In this document: piece by piece, positions 18,317 to 27,616 of the stretch
Layout: each line of letters begins with the position of its first letter
Position numbering within the stretch: the stretch's first letter is position 1
From: an uncultured Clostridia bacterium
GTDB lineage: Bacteria > Bacillota > Clostridia > Christensenellales > CAG-314
Assembly: GCA_944364615.1 (NCBI GenBank)
Contig: CALVWF010000002.1
Coordinates: forward strand, 124,001-188,000
Reading direction: 5' to 3'
DNA length: 64,000 nt
Translations under genes and position numbers: made by a program
The notes under the pieces: generated by a model
What the model was told of the DNA's origin: nothing
What the model saw: the letters and a program-made list of their open reading frames with translations, nothing else
The model's database searches: none

Positions 18317-21300
18317 ATGAAAAACAAAAGTCTGTTAATACTTTTAGCATTGATTCTTGTTTTCGTAATGAGTTTGGGAGTCGGTTGTCACACTCACCAA
18401 TACGGCGAATGGCAACTGACTACCGATCCCACCGAAACTACTACGGGTGTGGCTGTCCGCACCTGTGAAACTTGCGGTGGTACGGAAACTAAGGATGATG
18501 TTCCCGCCTTGTCCGACACGGAAACATGGACAATGAAGGAAACTCCCGCCACTCACGAAGAAGACGGTTCCAAGGTCTACACTTCGGAGTACGGCACTGT
18601 AACAATAGTTATTCCCAAAGGTCAGCACGCTTACGGCGCATGGGAAATCACGGTAAAGCCCACGCTTGATACCACGGGTACCGCAACGCGCGTATGTGAA
18701 TGCGGAGACGTGGACGAAGTGACGCTTGCCGCATTGTCTGACACATCGGTTTGGACGGTAAAGACCAGTACGCCTTCAACGTGTACGGTAAAAGGCAGCA
18801 CGGTTTATACTTCCGAATACGGCGAAGTTACCGTAGAACTTCCTCTTGCACCTCATACATACGGCGCATGGACAATCACGGTAAAGCCCACGCTTGATAC
18901 CACGGGTACCGCAACGCGCGAATGTGAATGCGGAGACGTGGACGAAGTGACGCTTGCCGTCTTGTCTGACACATCGGTTTGGACGGTAAAGACCAGCACA
19001 CCTTCGACGTGTACGGTAAAAGGCAGCACGGTTTATACTTCCGAATACGGCGAAGTTACCGTAGAACTTCCTCTTGCACCTCATACATACGGCGCATGGA
19101 CAATCACGGTAAAGCCCACGCTTGATACCACGGGTACCGCAACGCGCGAATGTGAATGCGGCCACGTGGATACAAAAACAGATGTTCCCGCTCTCAGCGA
19201 TACAGCAGTGTGGACGCCGTCGGTAACCGAAGCGGATTACAACAATCCTACAGTTACAACATATACTTCCGAGTACGGAACGGTCGTTGTAACAGGAAAC
19301 GACAAACTTGTCGCTCCTTACGACAACAAAACTTACTCTCCCGTTTATGTTCAACTTGACGGCAAATTTAACGATACCGTCAGCGTCGGACAGTCGTGGA
19401 ACAAAGCATTGCTGACAGTTAATGCAAACGGCGAAGCATCCAATACTTCTTTCCCATGGAAAGGTGAAGGTCAGTTCGTTATGATCGATCCCGAAACGGG
19501 AAAATTCGAAATTCATTGGAACGACGACGGTGAACTTGCAACGACATCTGGTTACGTAGACATGGCAACGGGCGTATTTGTATTTCCTTTCTTTAGCACA
19601 TACGACTATTTCCATATCGCAGTACCCTCCGATGTTGCAATAACATCTTCTCTTTTCAAGGCTTCAGTCTTCAACGGTGCTGTTGCAGTACAGTATGTCA
19701 ACGGCGAAACGATCTGCAACATCTTTGTGACGGGCAACACTGTTTACATGGGAGTTACATTCGTTGCGGACGATGAAGGTTTGACAGTCGACCAATTGTA
19801 CGCAGCCAAGACTCTTACTGTAAAAGACAACAAAGGTAACAATATCGTAACTTACGTCGAAGACGCCGAAGGCAACCTTGTAGTCGCAGACGGTTTGCAG
19901 GGATCGTACGAAGGTTCTCTCGGTACGCTTACTCTTTCCGGCAGCGGACTTGCTACGCTGGACAACGGCGGTGAAATTGCCAACGGTACATATGTCAAGA
20001 GCGAAACAACAGTAGGTCTTTACATCAACGGCAAATATTACGACGTTACGTTGAGCGGCGAAACTTATACTGCAGTCGCAACGGAAGTTACATTGACGTT
20101 CAACACAAACGGAACGACTCCCGACGGAGAATTTACAGGTTCGGTAAGCGTAAATGTCAACATAGAATACAAACTGCCCGAACTTACAAACGCTACGATG
20201 CAGTTCAAGGGTTGGTTCTACGACGCTTACTGCACTCAACCCGTTGAAGAACCCTTTATTCCCACAGCATCGGTAGAACTGTACGCTTTGTGGGCGGTTA
20301 AGGTGGAAATCAATCTTGTAGGTACACTGGAAGGCGACGAAACAACATTGTTGCTGGGCGAAGGAGACATCATTTACGACTACCTGCCCGTATACACTGT
20401 AGACACGGAAAACAACAAGTATTTTGTAGGTTGGTTCCTTGACGCCGAATTTACTACCGCTCTTTCCGAAGACGCATTTGTTACGGCAGGTGATTCCGGC
20501 TTCAACGTCTATGCTAAATGGGAATCCGCATTTACGATGAGCGGCGAATATAAGGGCTGGAATCTGTACAGCAGCGGTGGATCCACTCAGTCTGTATCCG
20601 GTATGTCGTATTCAGCGACTATTTCTCCCTCAGGCGAATTTACCGCATCCAGACTCAATGCGGGTACAATTGACGCTCAGTATAAGGGCTTGACAGACGG
20701 TGCGCTTGTTATGGACGGCGCTTACGTTTACTACAATCACGAACTGGGCATTTTGTGGTACAACTACGGAAAGAGTGCTACAGGCGTATCTACGGATACT
20801 GTGTTCCTGATCAAGGCTCAGGGTATCACATCCATCGATTATTCAAGAAAGAATTTCGACGGTATATTTACTGTATGGATGACTGTCAACTTTGCCGACA
20901 GTTCCGTTAATGTATTCCTCTACAATAACAGAGTATACGCAAACGTAACGTGGACGGACGGTGTGACGGCTCAACAAGGTTACAATACGGACAACATTGT
21001 TTACGCAAGCAACGGAGAGGCTATCGTTGCCAATAAAGGCGGTCAACTTATAGAACTGGACGGATATCAGGGTACTTACACAGGTACAGAAACAGACGCT
21101 CTGGTAATTGACGGTATCGGTAACTTCACATGGGGTGCCAAAACAGGTAGTTACGCCAAGGCTTCCACATCCGAAGTGCTTGAACTTTATGTAAAAGTTG
21201 ACGGTGCAAATACCGAATACTGGCAGGTAACATTGGGAGAAGGTACTTATACGGCAACAAAACCGGAAGTCACCATTACGTTCCAGTTGGTGGGACCGGA

Positions 21301-23956
21301 AGGCGTTACGGAAGTGATGCAGTCCATGACCGTCAACATCAACATCGAGGCTACATTGCCTGACGGTAACGAATACAACACGGCATTTGTGTTCAACGGT
21401 TACTTCACCGATCTCGAATGCGAAAATGCCGTTGCGACACCGTTTATTCCTTCTGCAACAAACACGGTTATTTACGCTAAATATTCCGCACCCGCAGTGC
21501 TTACCATTGTTTACAACGACGGTGCTACGGAAAACAGCGTTATTACCTACTCCGTAGGCGACACCGTAACAGTGGAACGTCCCGTGTACGAAAAGCACAT
21601 GTTCGTAGGTTGGTACACAACAGCCGAATTTACCGAAGGAACTGAATGGGAAAGCGGAACGGCAATTACGGAAGACACAACGATATACGCTAAGTGGGAA
21701 GTCGCTCCCGTATACAACGCTGATTACGGTATAATGCGTGTACAGAGTTATGACGAAGTGGCAAGTAACTCCAACCTTTATGCTAACGGTTCGGTGTCAT
21801 TCGATCCCTACGGCGTAGCACCCAGCGGAAGTTACCCCTTCAACTCGTCATCGAAGATAGACTACGTCGACGAACTTGCAGGCAAGATTACAGTAACGAT
21901 CGGAAGTTCGGTGTACAACGCTTACATACATCCGACAACCGGCATCATCATAATGAACTACCGTTCCGGTGCAGATACTCCTATGGAAGAAGTGTTCCTG
22001 CTTACTCCTTTTGAAAGTACCGGTCTCAGCTCGAAATCCGTATCTTCATCTTATTGGGGCAACGGTTTCGGACGTGCAATTCAGTACACCTATGACGGAA
22101 CGACCTATAATATTCTGGTAAAAGACAGCGTTGTTTACTTTGACGTTGCGTTCAAGTCATCCAACGACTTTGCGGCGGAAGACAACAATGTGGCAGGCGT
22201 TGATTGTTATACAACAACAGGTCTGTACATCTTTGACTCCGAAGGCGCATTGCTCGAACAGCCCGATACGGAAATAACGCTTGACATGAACGGTCATTCC
22301 GAAAATGTCACAGTGACTGTAAACAGCGGATTTGTCGTGAATTTGGCAGAATACAGTCCCGAGGCTGAAGGCTTTATCTTCCGCGGATGGTACACCGACA
22401 GCGATTTCACAACAGTCGCAGAGACACAGTACATTGCAACCGCAACGACAACGCTTTACTCCAAGTGGGACGAACAGGTAACGTTGACCTACAAGTATCT
22501 TGACGGCACAACGGAAGATCTGGTAGTTACTACCTATTTCGCTAACGACAGTGTGACGGTACAAACGGTAACGTTTATGTACGGCGAACTGGTATTCGAA
22601 GGCTGGTACACGCTTGACGGAACCACCACAGGCGAATGGGGCGAAAAGTTCGAAACGGGAGACTCTGTCACCGCCGACACAACGCTTTACGCTAAGTGGG
22701 TTGAAGGTTACACGATGAACGGAAATTACATCGGCTGGAACCTCTATCAGGAAACTTCCGATACAAGAGAAATATCGGATATGTCGTACGAAACCACAAT
22801 CGATGTTTTGGGTAATTTCTCGGGAAGCAACCTTACAGCCGGTCAGATTGACGAACAGTACAAGAAGGTAACCGACGGTGCTTTAATGCTCGGAGCAAAA
22901 TATGCTTATTACAATCATTCGGTAGGTATCTTGTGGTATTCGTACAGTTCAAACGCTACCGGTGTAGGATCGGATACATCTTTCCTCATCAAGGCGGACA
23001 ACTTACAATCAATTGAGTATTCAGGCATGAAATATTCCAACAGCAGCAAGTATGTGGCTTGGATGACAATACATTATGCGGATGGATCTACCAGAAACGT
23101 ATTTTTGTACAACGACACGGTTTATGCCGACGTAACGTGGACAGACGGAATTACCGCTCTTACGGCAAAAGACAACAACGTTGCCGTTTACAACAGCGAA
23201 GGCGAATTCATTATTGCTAAGACTAACGGTGAATTAGTGGGTCTGGACGGCTATCAAGGTACTTATACAGGAACTTTCAACGGCGACAGTGAAGCAACCG
23301 AAATTGTCGTGGACGGTACAGGCGTAGCAACCATCGACGGAGTCCAAGTGTCTTATACGATGTCTGAAGGTAACATGTCATTTGTTCTCAACAATCGCAT
23401 GATGACGGTTGCACTGACACTTGAAGGATTTACCTATCAGCCCGTTCAGGACGGTTTGCAGGGAACTTATACCTTACCTGACAACGCAGGTACCATCACT
23501 CTTGACGGTTACGGCAAAGCGGGAGACGCAACATACGTTTTGTCCGGAACAACGTTGACCGTTTATACTGCCGAAGGATCGACCGATTACGGTATCGATG
23601 TCGAAAACAAGCAATTGTTGGGCAAGAGTATCTTTGCAGGCTATGTATTTACAGGTACTTACGTTTACGGTTCCGGTTGGTATTCCGAAGAATACGAGTA
23701 CACAATCACATTTGACGATTCCGTGGAAATCAAAGGTACGCTCAAACTGTCAGAGGCATACGGTTCCACATCGTATACGTTTACCGCTACGTTTGACGGA
23801 AGCAAACTGGTAATGACGCTTACAAGCGGAAGTTACTCCGGAGATACGATCGAAGCAACGCTCAGCGGAAATACGCTTACGATCAACAAGGACTTCGGTT
23901 CGTATGACTACGATATGGAAGGAAGTACGGCGACTTGCGAAGGTTTCGGAGCATAA
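18317..23956 (+). CDS. Giant multi-repeat lipoprotein with InlB-like repeats and four related ~200-residue modules
   Basis: 1879 residues; ATG behind AGGAGG. A lipobox-like LGVGC gives Cys24. The N-terminus has four ~76-residue units with paired cysteines (RECECGDVDE or RTCETCGG); the first is diverged, and units 2-4 are almost identical in DNA. Then InlB B-repeat-like units (pattern xF.GWY.D..FT....F..A....LYAKW) alternate with four related modules at about 315-500, 745-950, 1140-1310 and 1475-1650. Those modules carry motifs such as GWNLYxxxSDT, YYNHxxGILWY and VFLIKA. G.Y.G...L.LDG.G.A motifs follow the modules. It is the last gene before the terminator at 23991. A surface adhesin or binding role is inference. 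Confidence 0.85.
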   Translation: MKNKSLLILLALILVFVMSLGVGCHTHQYGEWQLTTDPTETTTGVAVRTCETCGGTETKDDVPALSDTETWTMKETPATHEEDGSKVYTSEYGTVTIVIPKGQHAYGAWEITVKPTLDTTGTATRVCECGDVDEVTLAALSDTSVWTVKTSTPSTCTVKGSTVYTSEYGEVTVELPLAPHTYGAWTITVKPTLDTTGTATRECECGDVDEVTLAVLSDTSVWTVKTSTPSTCTVKGSTVYTSEYGEVTVELPLAPHTYGAWTITVKPTLDTTGTATRECECGHVDTKTDVPALSDTAVWTPSVTEADYNNPTVTTYTSEYGTVVVTGNDKLVAPYDNKTYSPVYVQLDGKFNDTVSVGQSWNKALLTVNANGEASNTSFPWKGEGQFVMIDPETGKFEIHWNDDGELATTSGYVDMATGVFVFPFFSTYDYFHIAVPSDVAITSSLFKASVFNGAVAVQYVNGETICNIFVTGNTVYMGVTFVADDEGLTVDQLYAAKTLTVKDNKGNNIVTYVEDAEGNLVVADGLQGSYEGSLGTLTLSGSGLATLDNGGEIANGTYVKSETTVGLYINGKYYDVTLSGETYTAVATEVTLTFNTNGTTPDGEFTGSVSVNVNIEYKLPELTNATMQFKGWFYDAYCTQPVEEPFIPTASVELYALWAVKVEINLVGTLEGDETTLLLGEGDIIYDYLPVYTVDTENNKYFVGWFLDAEFTTALSEDAFVTAGDSGFNVYAKWESAFTMSGEYKGWNLYSSGGSTQSVSGMSYSATISPSGEFTASRLNAGTIDAQYKGLTDGALVMDGAYVYYNHELGILWYNYGKSATGVSTDTVFLIKAQGITSIDYSRKNFDGIFTVWMTVNFADSSVNVFLYNNRVYANVTWTDGVTAQQGYNTDNIVYASNGEAIVANKGGQLIELDGYQGTYTGTETDALVIDGIGNFTWGAKTGSYAKASTSEVLELYVKVDGANTEYWQVTLGEGTYTATKPEVTITFQLVGPEGVTEVMQSMTVNINIEATLPDGNEYNTAFVFNGYFTDLECENAVATPFIPSATNTVIYAKYSAPAVLTIVYNDGATENSVITYSVGDTVTVERPVYEKHMFVGWYTTAEFTEGTEWESGTAITEDTTIYAKWEVAPVYNADYGIMRVQSYDEVASNSNLYANGSVSFDPYGVAPSGSYPFNSSSKIDYVDELAGKITVTIGSSVYNAYIHPTTGIIIMNYRSGADTPMEEVFLLTPFESTGLSSKSVSSSYWGNGFGRAIQYTYDGTTYNILVKDSVVYFDVAFKSSNDFAAEDNNVAGVDCYTTTGLYIFDSEGALLEQPDTEITLDMNGHSENVTVTVNSGFVVNLAEYSPEAEGFIFRGWYTDSDFTTVAETQYIATATTTLYSKWDEQVTLTYKYLDGTTEDLVVTTYFANDSVTVQTVTFMYGELVFEGWYTLDGTTTGEWGEKFETGDSVTADTTLYAKWVEGYTMNGNYIGWNLYQETSDTREISDMSYETTIDVLGNFSGSNLTAGQIDEQYKKVTDGALMLGAKYAYYNHSVGILWYSYSSNATGVGSDTSFLIKADNLQSIEYSGMKYSNSSKYVAWMTIHYADGSTRNVFLYNDTVYADVTWTDGITALTAKDNNVAVYNSEGEFIIAKTNGELVGLDGYQGTYTGTFNGDSEATEIVVDGTGVATIDGVQVSYTMSEGNMSFVLNNRMMTVALTLEGFTYQPVQDGLQGTYTLPDNAGTITLDGYGKAGDATYVLSGTTLTVYTAEGSTDYGIDVENKQLLGKSIFAGYVFTGTYVYGSGWYSEEYEYTITFDDSVEIKGTLKLSEAYGSTSYTFTATFDGSKLVMTLTSGSYSGDTIEATLSGNTLTINKDFGSYDYDMEGSTATCEGFGA
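18633..19161 (+). repeat. 228-bp near-perfect tandem repeat, about 2.3 copies
   Basis: The segment beginning ACGGCGCATGG recurs at 18633, 18861 and 19089, a strict 228-base (76-codon) period. Copies differ at only a few positions until identity breaks off at about 19161. Being in frame, it can vary in copy number without breaking the protein. Confidence 0.9.
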
Positions 23957-23984
23957 CCGATTCAAAAAGCAAAGTATTTACACG

Positions 23985-24020
23985 AAAAAAAGAAGGCAAC
24001 TTCGGTTGCCTTCTTTTTTG
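23985..24020. terminator. Bidirectional intrinsic terminator
   Basis: Ten-base stem AGAAGGCAAC / GTTGCCTTCT with a TTCG tetraloop, flanked by an A-run on the left and a T-run on the right. It separates the + strand lipoprotein run from the convergent - strand gene at 24063. Confidence 0.93.
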
Positions 24021-24062
24021 TGCAAATTTTATATTTGTCGTAAGTTGTCAAGTGTCGTTGCG

Positions 24063-24674
24063 TTACACCGAATGTAACGACAGTTCAACGAGTTTGCCGT
24101 ATTGACGTGCAAGTCTGACTGCCTCTGCGGAAATCTTGCCGTTGCGACGCACGATTATTTCGTTGTTGTAGGAAATGGTCTTGTCAACGGTACGTCCTAT
24201 CAGAAAATTAAAATCTCCGCTTCTGCGACATACGGTATTTACGGTTTTTTTGACAGGAAGTGCGGGAGCAACGGGCTGTTTGCTTTTTTTGACGCGTTTT
24301 TTAAGCAGTATGACATCCTGCGCAATCAATATTGAAGAGGGCGAGAGACTTTTTTGATCGGTAAGTATTTTTCTGACGTTACATCCGTCTGTCACTATAT
24401 CTTTTACCGTTGCTATGCGCACACCTTTGGTGTTGTAAATTTCTTTTCCCAGCGTGCATATGCCTTCTCGTTTACAGGCAAGACATCCGCTGGCAGTCAC
24501 CGCATTGTTGCAATCGGACAATTTTTCAACGGAGTAACAGCCTGTCGTGGTTAAAATCGCCGTAACTTTGGATACTGTATCGTCAGTAAGTATCTGAATT
24601 ATGTTTCCGAATTTTTTGCCTGTCGTAATGTCTATAAGCGGTTTGCCGGTCAACCGAGTTGTGTACAGTAACAT
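24063..24674 (-). CDS. PRC-barrel-like protein with a cysteine cluster
   Basis: 203 residues. The start at 24674 is chosen because AAAGGAGGG lies just before it; an upstream in-frame ATG at 24701 lacks such a site. The N-terminal half looks like two PRC-barrel-type units (LTGKPLIDITTGKKFGNIIQI and LGKEIYNTKGVRIATVKDI), a fold found in photosynthetic reaction-centre H subunits, RimM and the sporulation-associated YlmC/YmxH proteins. Five cysteines (Cys46, 55, 64, 67, 73; the core is GCLACKREGIC) sit between the two units and could hold a metal. The C-terminal part is a basic linker plus a short domain. No signal peptide, so cytoplasmic. Function is unknown. Confidence 0.75.
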   Translation of the reverse strand: MLLYTTRLTGKPLIDITTGKKFGNIIQILTDDTVSKVTAILTTTGCYSVEKLSDCNNAVTASGCLACKREGICTLGKEIYNTKGVRIATVKDIVTDGCNVRKILTDQKSLSPSSILIAQDVILLKKRVKKSKQPVAPALPVKKTVNTVCRRSGDFNFLIGRTVDKTISYNNEIIVRRNGKISAEAVRLARQYGKLVELSLHSV

Positions 24675-24740
24675 AAATCCCTCCTTTAAATTGCCTTGCA
24701 TCGTTATATTTTAATGTATTCCGATATTTGATAAAAATTA

Positions 24741-24768
24741 TTGCAATTGGCAATTTATATGGTATAAT
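24741..24768 (+). promoter_or_regulatory. Sigma-A-type promoter for the SPFH/zinc-ribbon pair
   Basis: TTGCAA, 16-base spacer, TATAAT, about 47 bases before the ATG at 24815. Confidence 0.75.
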
Positions 24769-24814
24769 AAACAAAAAGGCTAATTTTTGCCTGCAATCAC
24801 AAGGAGATTTTACT

Positions 24815-25870
24815 ATGGGTTGGTTCAGAAAACAAATGTGGAAGGTTCTCGAATGGAAGGACGAAAGCAGCGATACGCTGGTTTACCGTTTCCCGATGAA
24901 CGATCAGGAAATAATGAGCGGATCTCAACTTACCGTCAGAGAATCGCAGGTGGCAATTTTCGTGCATCTGGGACAGATAGCCGATGTGTTCCTTCCCGGT
25001 AAATACAAGTTGACTACTCGTAACCTGCCGATATTGTCCGGCATAGGCAGTATATGGTATCAGGGCGAATCGCGTTTCAAGGCGGAACTGTATTTCGTAA
25101 ACACCAAGCAGTTTGTGGATCAGAAGTGGGGTACTACCAATCCCATTGCTTTGCGTGACAAAGACTTCGGTATGGTGCGTATCAGAGCGCACGGCGTTTA
25201 CGGTTTCCGTGTAAACGACGCCGCCAAGTTCATGAAAGAAGTGTTCGGAACAAAGGGACTTTATACCGTAGAAGACATTTCGGGACAGTTGCGCAATATG
25301 TTGCTGTCACAGATGAGCGACACAATTGCCGAAAGCAAGATTTCCGCTCTGGACATGGCAAGCAACTACGAAGAGTTCGGCGGAATGGTGCTCAACAACG
25401 CACGTCCTAAGTTTAACGACCTGGGACTGGAAATAACCAATTTTACGATTGTCAACATCAACTTCCCCGAATCGGTGGAAAAGGCCCTCGACGAAAGAAC
25501 GTCACTGGGAATACTGGGCGACAAAATGGGTACGTATACTCAGAAAAAGGCAGCCGACGCTCTTGCCGACGCGGCAAAAAATCCCGGTACGACAGGTACT
25601 TTTGTAGGAATGGGAATGGGAATGAATGTAGGCGGTGTGCTGGGCAACGCTTTCGGTACCATTTCACAGGCAAAGGACGCTCCGGCAAAGTCACAGATCA
25701 GACCCACCAAACACTGCACTGAGTGCGGCGCGGAAATTTCTGCCGACGCCAAATTCTGCGCCGAATGCGGAGCAAAGCAACAATCCGACAAGATTCATTG
25801 TCCTCAATGCGGAGCGGAAGTAAAAGCGACTGCTAAATTCTGCCCCGAATGCGGAACTAAATTGAAGTAG
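24815..25870 (+). CDS. SPFH/Band-7 domain protein with C-terminal double zinc ribbon (YdjI-like)
   Basis: 351 residues; start set by AAGGAG 9 bases upstream. The bulk (about 20-290) matches the SPFH/virion-core-protein family, of which Bacillus YdjI is the known example; such proteins assemble on the inner face of the membrane. A glycine/methionine-rich linker (GMGMGMNVGG) leads to two C-terminal zinc ribbons (CTECG...FCAECG and CPQCG...FCPECG). The next gene, 5 bases downstream, is a zinc-ribbon membrane protein, reproducing the ydjG-ydjI pairing. In Bacillus this set works with the stress protein PspA; I see no pspA gene in this window. A membrane-stress role is inferred from that comparison. 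Confidence 0.85.
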   Translation: MGWFRKQMWKVLEWKDESSDTLVYRFPMNDQEIMSGSQLTVRESQVAIFVHLGQIADVFLPGKYKLTTRNLPILSGIGSIWYQGESRFKAELYFVNTKQFVDQKWGTTNPIALRDKDFGMVRIRAHGVYGFRVNDAAKFMKEVFGTKGLYTVEDISGQLRNMLLSQMSDTIAESKISALDMASNYEEFGGMVLNNARPKFNDLGLEITNFTIVNINFPESVEKALDERTSLGILGDKMGTYTQKKAADALADAAKNPGTTGTFVGMGMGMNVGGVLGNAFGTISQAKDAPAKSQIRPTKHCTECGAEISADAKFCAECGAKQQSDKIHCPQCGAEVKATAKFCPECGTKLK

Positions 25871-25875
25871 TAATT

Positions 25876-27036
25876 ATGTACGACGAAAAAGGAAACAAAA
25901 CCACTTTACGCAAGTCGTCTCAGCACAAATGTCCCAATTGCGGTGCGTATCTTGTATATGATCCCGAAACACAAGACATGATATGCGAGCATTGCGACAG
26001 TAAGGTGGACATAAAATTTAATTACGCTGTAAGAGAACGCGGCTTTGACGAACTGGAAAATGCTCCCAGATGGTCGGACAGCAATGTGGAGTGTTACCGC
26101 TGTTCCAACTGCGGAGCAAGCACTGTGATGGACAGGGACACCTTGGCAACATCGTGCCCTTACTGCGGTTCGCCCGTGGTAGTGGAAACGAAAAAACGTT
26201 CCTACGTGCGTCCCGACACGGCAATACCTTTTCAGGTGACGGATGAGGAGGCTCGCGACGGTATACTCAAATGGCGTCGCAAGAGAATTCTTGCGCCCCG
26301 TGATTTCCGCAAACACATTGCCATCGACGAGATGAAGGGCGTTTATCTTCCCGTATGGACTTTTGACAGCAATACCGAAACTTTTTACAACGGCAGACTC
26401 GGCAGACGCAGAACCCGTACGGTGCGCCGTAACGGTAAGACTTATACCGAAACTTACATAGACTGGTTTTATGTAAACGGCACGGTAAACATGGCGTTTG
26501 ACGATATTCTGGTGCGCGGAAACAACAACGTTCCCGAAAAATATTTCGACAAACTTAAACCGTTCCCTCAACAACTGTATGTAGTTTACGACGACAAATA
26601 TCTTGCAGGATATATCGCAGACAATTACTCTGTTCAGCCTCTCGACGCATACGAACAGGCAAAGGAAAGAATGCGAAACAGAATACACAGCGAGATACTG
26701 CGAATGTACAACGCCGACGTTGTAGGAGTGTTGAACCTGGACGTTCGTATAAAAGACCGTTCTTTCAAGTACGCAATGCTCCCTGTGTACATAACTGCAA
26801 GTAAATACCGCAACAAGGTGTTCAATCAGTACGTTTCCGGCGTCTTTAATGCAAACAAACAGGTAAAGGTTGCGGGACGTTATCCCAAGTCTCCGCTCAA
26901 AATAGGATTGCTGATTGCGTTGGGACTGGCTTTATTCGTAGGTGCGTTTCTGATAATGAACCGTTTCGGCGGATTTGACAACGTCGATATATCTTTTGCG
27001 TTAGGTCATGTCAAAAACAGTTTGACAATTTGGTGA
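25876..27036 (+). CDS. Zinc-ribbon membrane protein (YdjG-like)
   Basis: 386 residues. Two TFIIB-type zinc ribbons at the N-terminus (CPNCG...CEHC, about 18-42, and CSNCG...CPYCG, about 75-100) are followed by a basic middle domain. One membrane helix (LLIALGLALFVGAFLIM) lies near the C-terminus, at about 342-360. There is no signal peptide, so the ribbons are presumably cytoplasmic. The start is 5 bases after the SPFH gene, with no good ribosome site of its own, suggesting coupled translation. By analogy with Bacillus YdjG it would recruit the SPFH partner to the membrane; that role is inferred. Confidence 0.82.
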   Translation: MYDEKGNKTTLRKSSQHKCPNCGAYLVYDPETQDMICEHCDSKVDIKFNYAVRERGFDELENAPRWSDSNVECYRCSNCGASTVMDRDTLATSCPYCGSPVVVETKKRSYVRPDTAIPFQVTDEEARDGILKWRRKRILAPRDFRKHIAIDEMKGVYLPVWTFDSNTETFYNGRLGRRRTRTVRRNGKTYTETYIDWFYVNGTVNMAFDDILVRGNNNVPEKYFDKLKPFPQQLYVVYDDKYLAGYIADNYSVQPLDAYEQAKERMRNRIHSEILRMYNADVVGVLNLDVRIKDRSFKYAMLPVYITASKYRNKVFNQYVSGVFNANKQVKVAGRYPKSPLKIGLLIALGLALFVGAFLIMNRFGGFDNVDISFALGHVKNSLTIW

Positions 27037-27048
27037 AACGGGTATAAT
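27022..27048 (+). promoter_or_regulatory. Promoter for the DUF1858 gene
   Basis: TTGACA (27022-27027) and TATAAT (27043-27048) with a short 15-base spacer; reading the -10 two bases later (TAATAT) gives 17. It overlaps the end of the preceding gene. Confidence 0.7.
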
Positions 27049-27104
27049 ATTGTAACGTAAAAGTTGCTACGGCAATACTAACAGAAATAAAGGAGATCTT
27101 TGTC

Positions 27105-27293
27105 ATGATAACAAAGGATATGAAAATTGTTGAAGTTTTGCAAGTCAATCCCAACACGGCAAGAATTTTTACATCTTACGGAATGGGATGCATTCACTGC
27201 CTGCTTGCCAACAGTGAAACAGTCGGAGAGGCTGCAATTCATCACGGCGTCGACGTGGAAGAAATGCTTGCACAACTCAATGCTGTAAAGTAA
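27105..27293 (+). CDS. DUF1858 domain protein
   Basis: 62 residues, ATG behind AAAGGAGAT. The whole protein fits the DUF1858 family: a short helical domain with MKIVEVLQVNPNTARIF, the conserved GMGCIHC (Cys29, Cys32) and a C-terminal VDVEEMLAQLN. Relatives occur free-standing or fused to redox proteins and are thought to bind a metal or cluster through the cysteines. It is monocistronic, with its own promoter and terminator. Its partner is unknown. Confidence 0.9.
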   Translation: MITKDMKIVEVLQVNPNTARIFTSYGMGCIHCLLANSETVGEAAIHHGVDVEEMLAQLNAVK

Positions 27294-27310
27294 AACATAT
27301 CAACTGTTAA

Positions 27311-27336
27311 GGACGAAACGTTGTTTCGTCCTTTTT
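27311..27336 (+). terminator. Intrinsic terminator of the DUF1858 gene
   Basis: Nine-base stem GGACGAAAC / GTTTCGTCC with a 3-base loop followed by a T-run. Confidence 0.92.
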
Positions 27337-27581
27337 CGTTGGTAAAATACGCTGCATATATATTAAACCTGTTTAATATAATTTTATCTGTACAGTGACT
27401 TGGTACCCGACAGTCATGCAATTTACGACTGCAAAAGCACAGGCATCACAGTGTACCCGTAACGTGAAAGATACCATTGACTTATATATCAAATAAATGT
27501 ATTTTATATAATAAATTAGATAAATATATGTAATAATGTCGTAAAAGATTGAAAAACACTTAAAAAACGTTTGACATTTAT
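27337..27581. other. AT-rich gene-free spacer
   Basis: About 245 bases, strongly AT-rich, between the DUF1858 terminator and the next promoter. I see no ORF with a ribosome site. Confidence 0.6.
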
Positions 27582-27610
27582 TTGACAATTTAAGTTTGCG
27601 ATATTAAAAT
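27582..27610 (+). promoter_or_regulatory. Promoter of the large surface-protein/peptide-transporter run
   Basis: TTGACA (27582-27587), 17-base spacer, TAAAAT (27605-27610). A second TTGACA lies 11 bases upstream. The start of transcription would be near 27617. Confidence 0.75.
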
Positions 27611-27616
27611 ATTAAT

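Noticed and set aside
18633-19161. Regular repeats considered as a CRISPR array
   Set aside because: The 228-base units are contiguous, coding and in frame, with no spacers.
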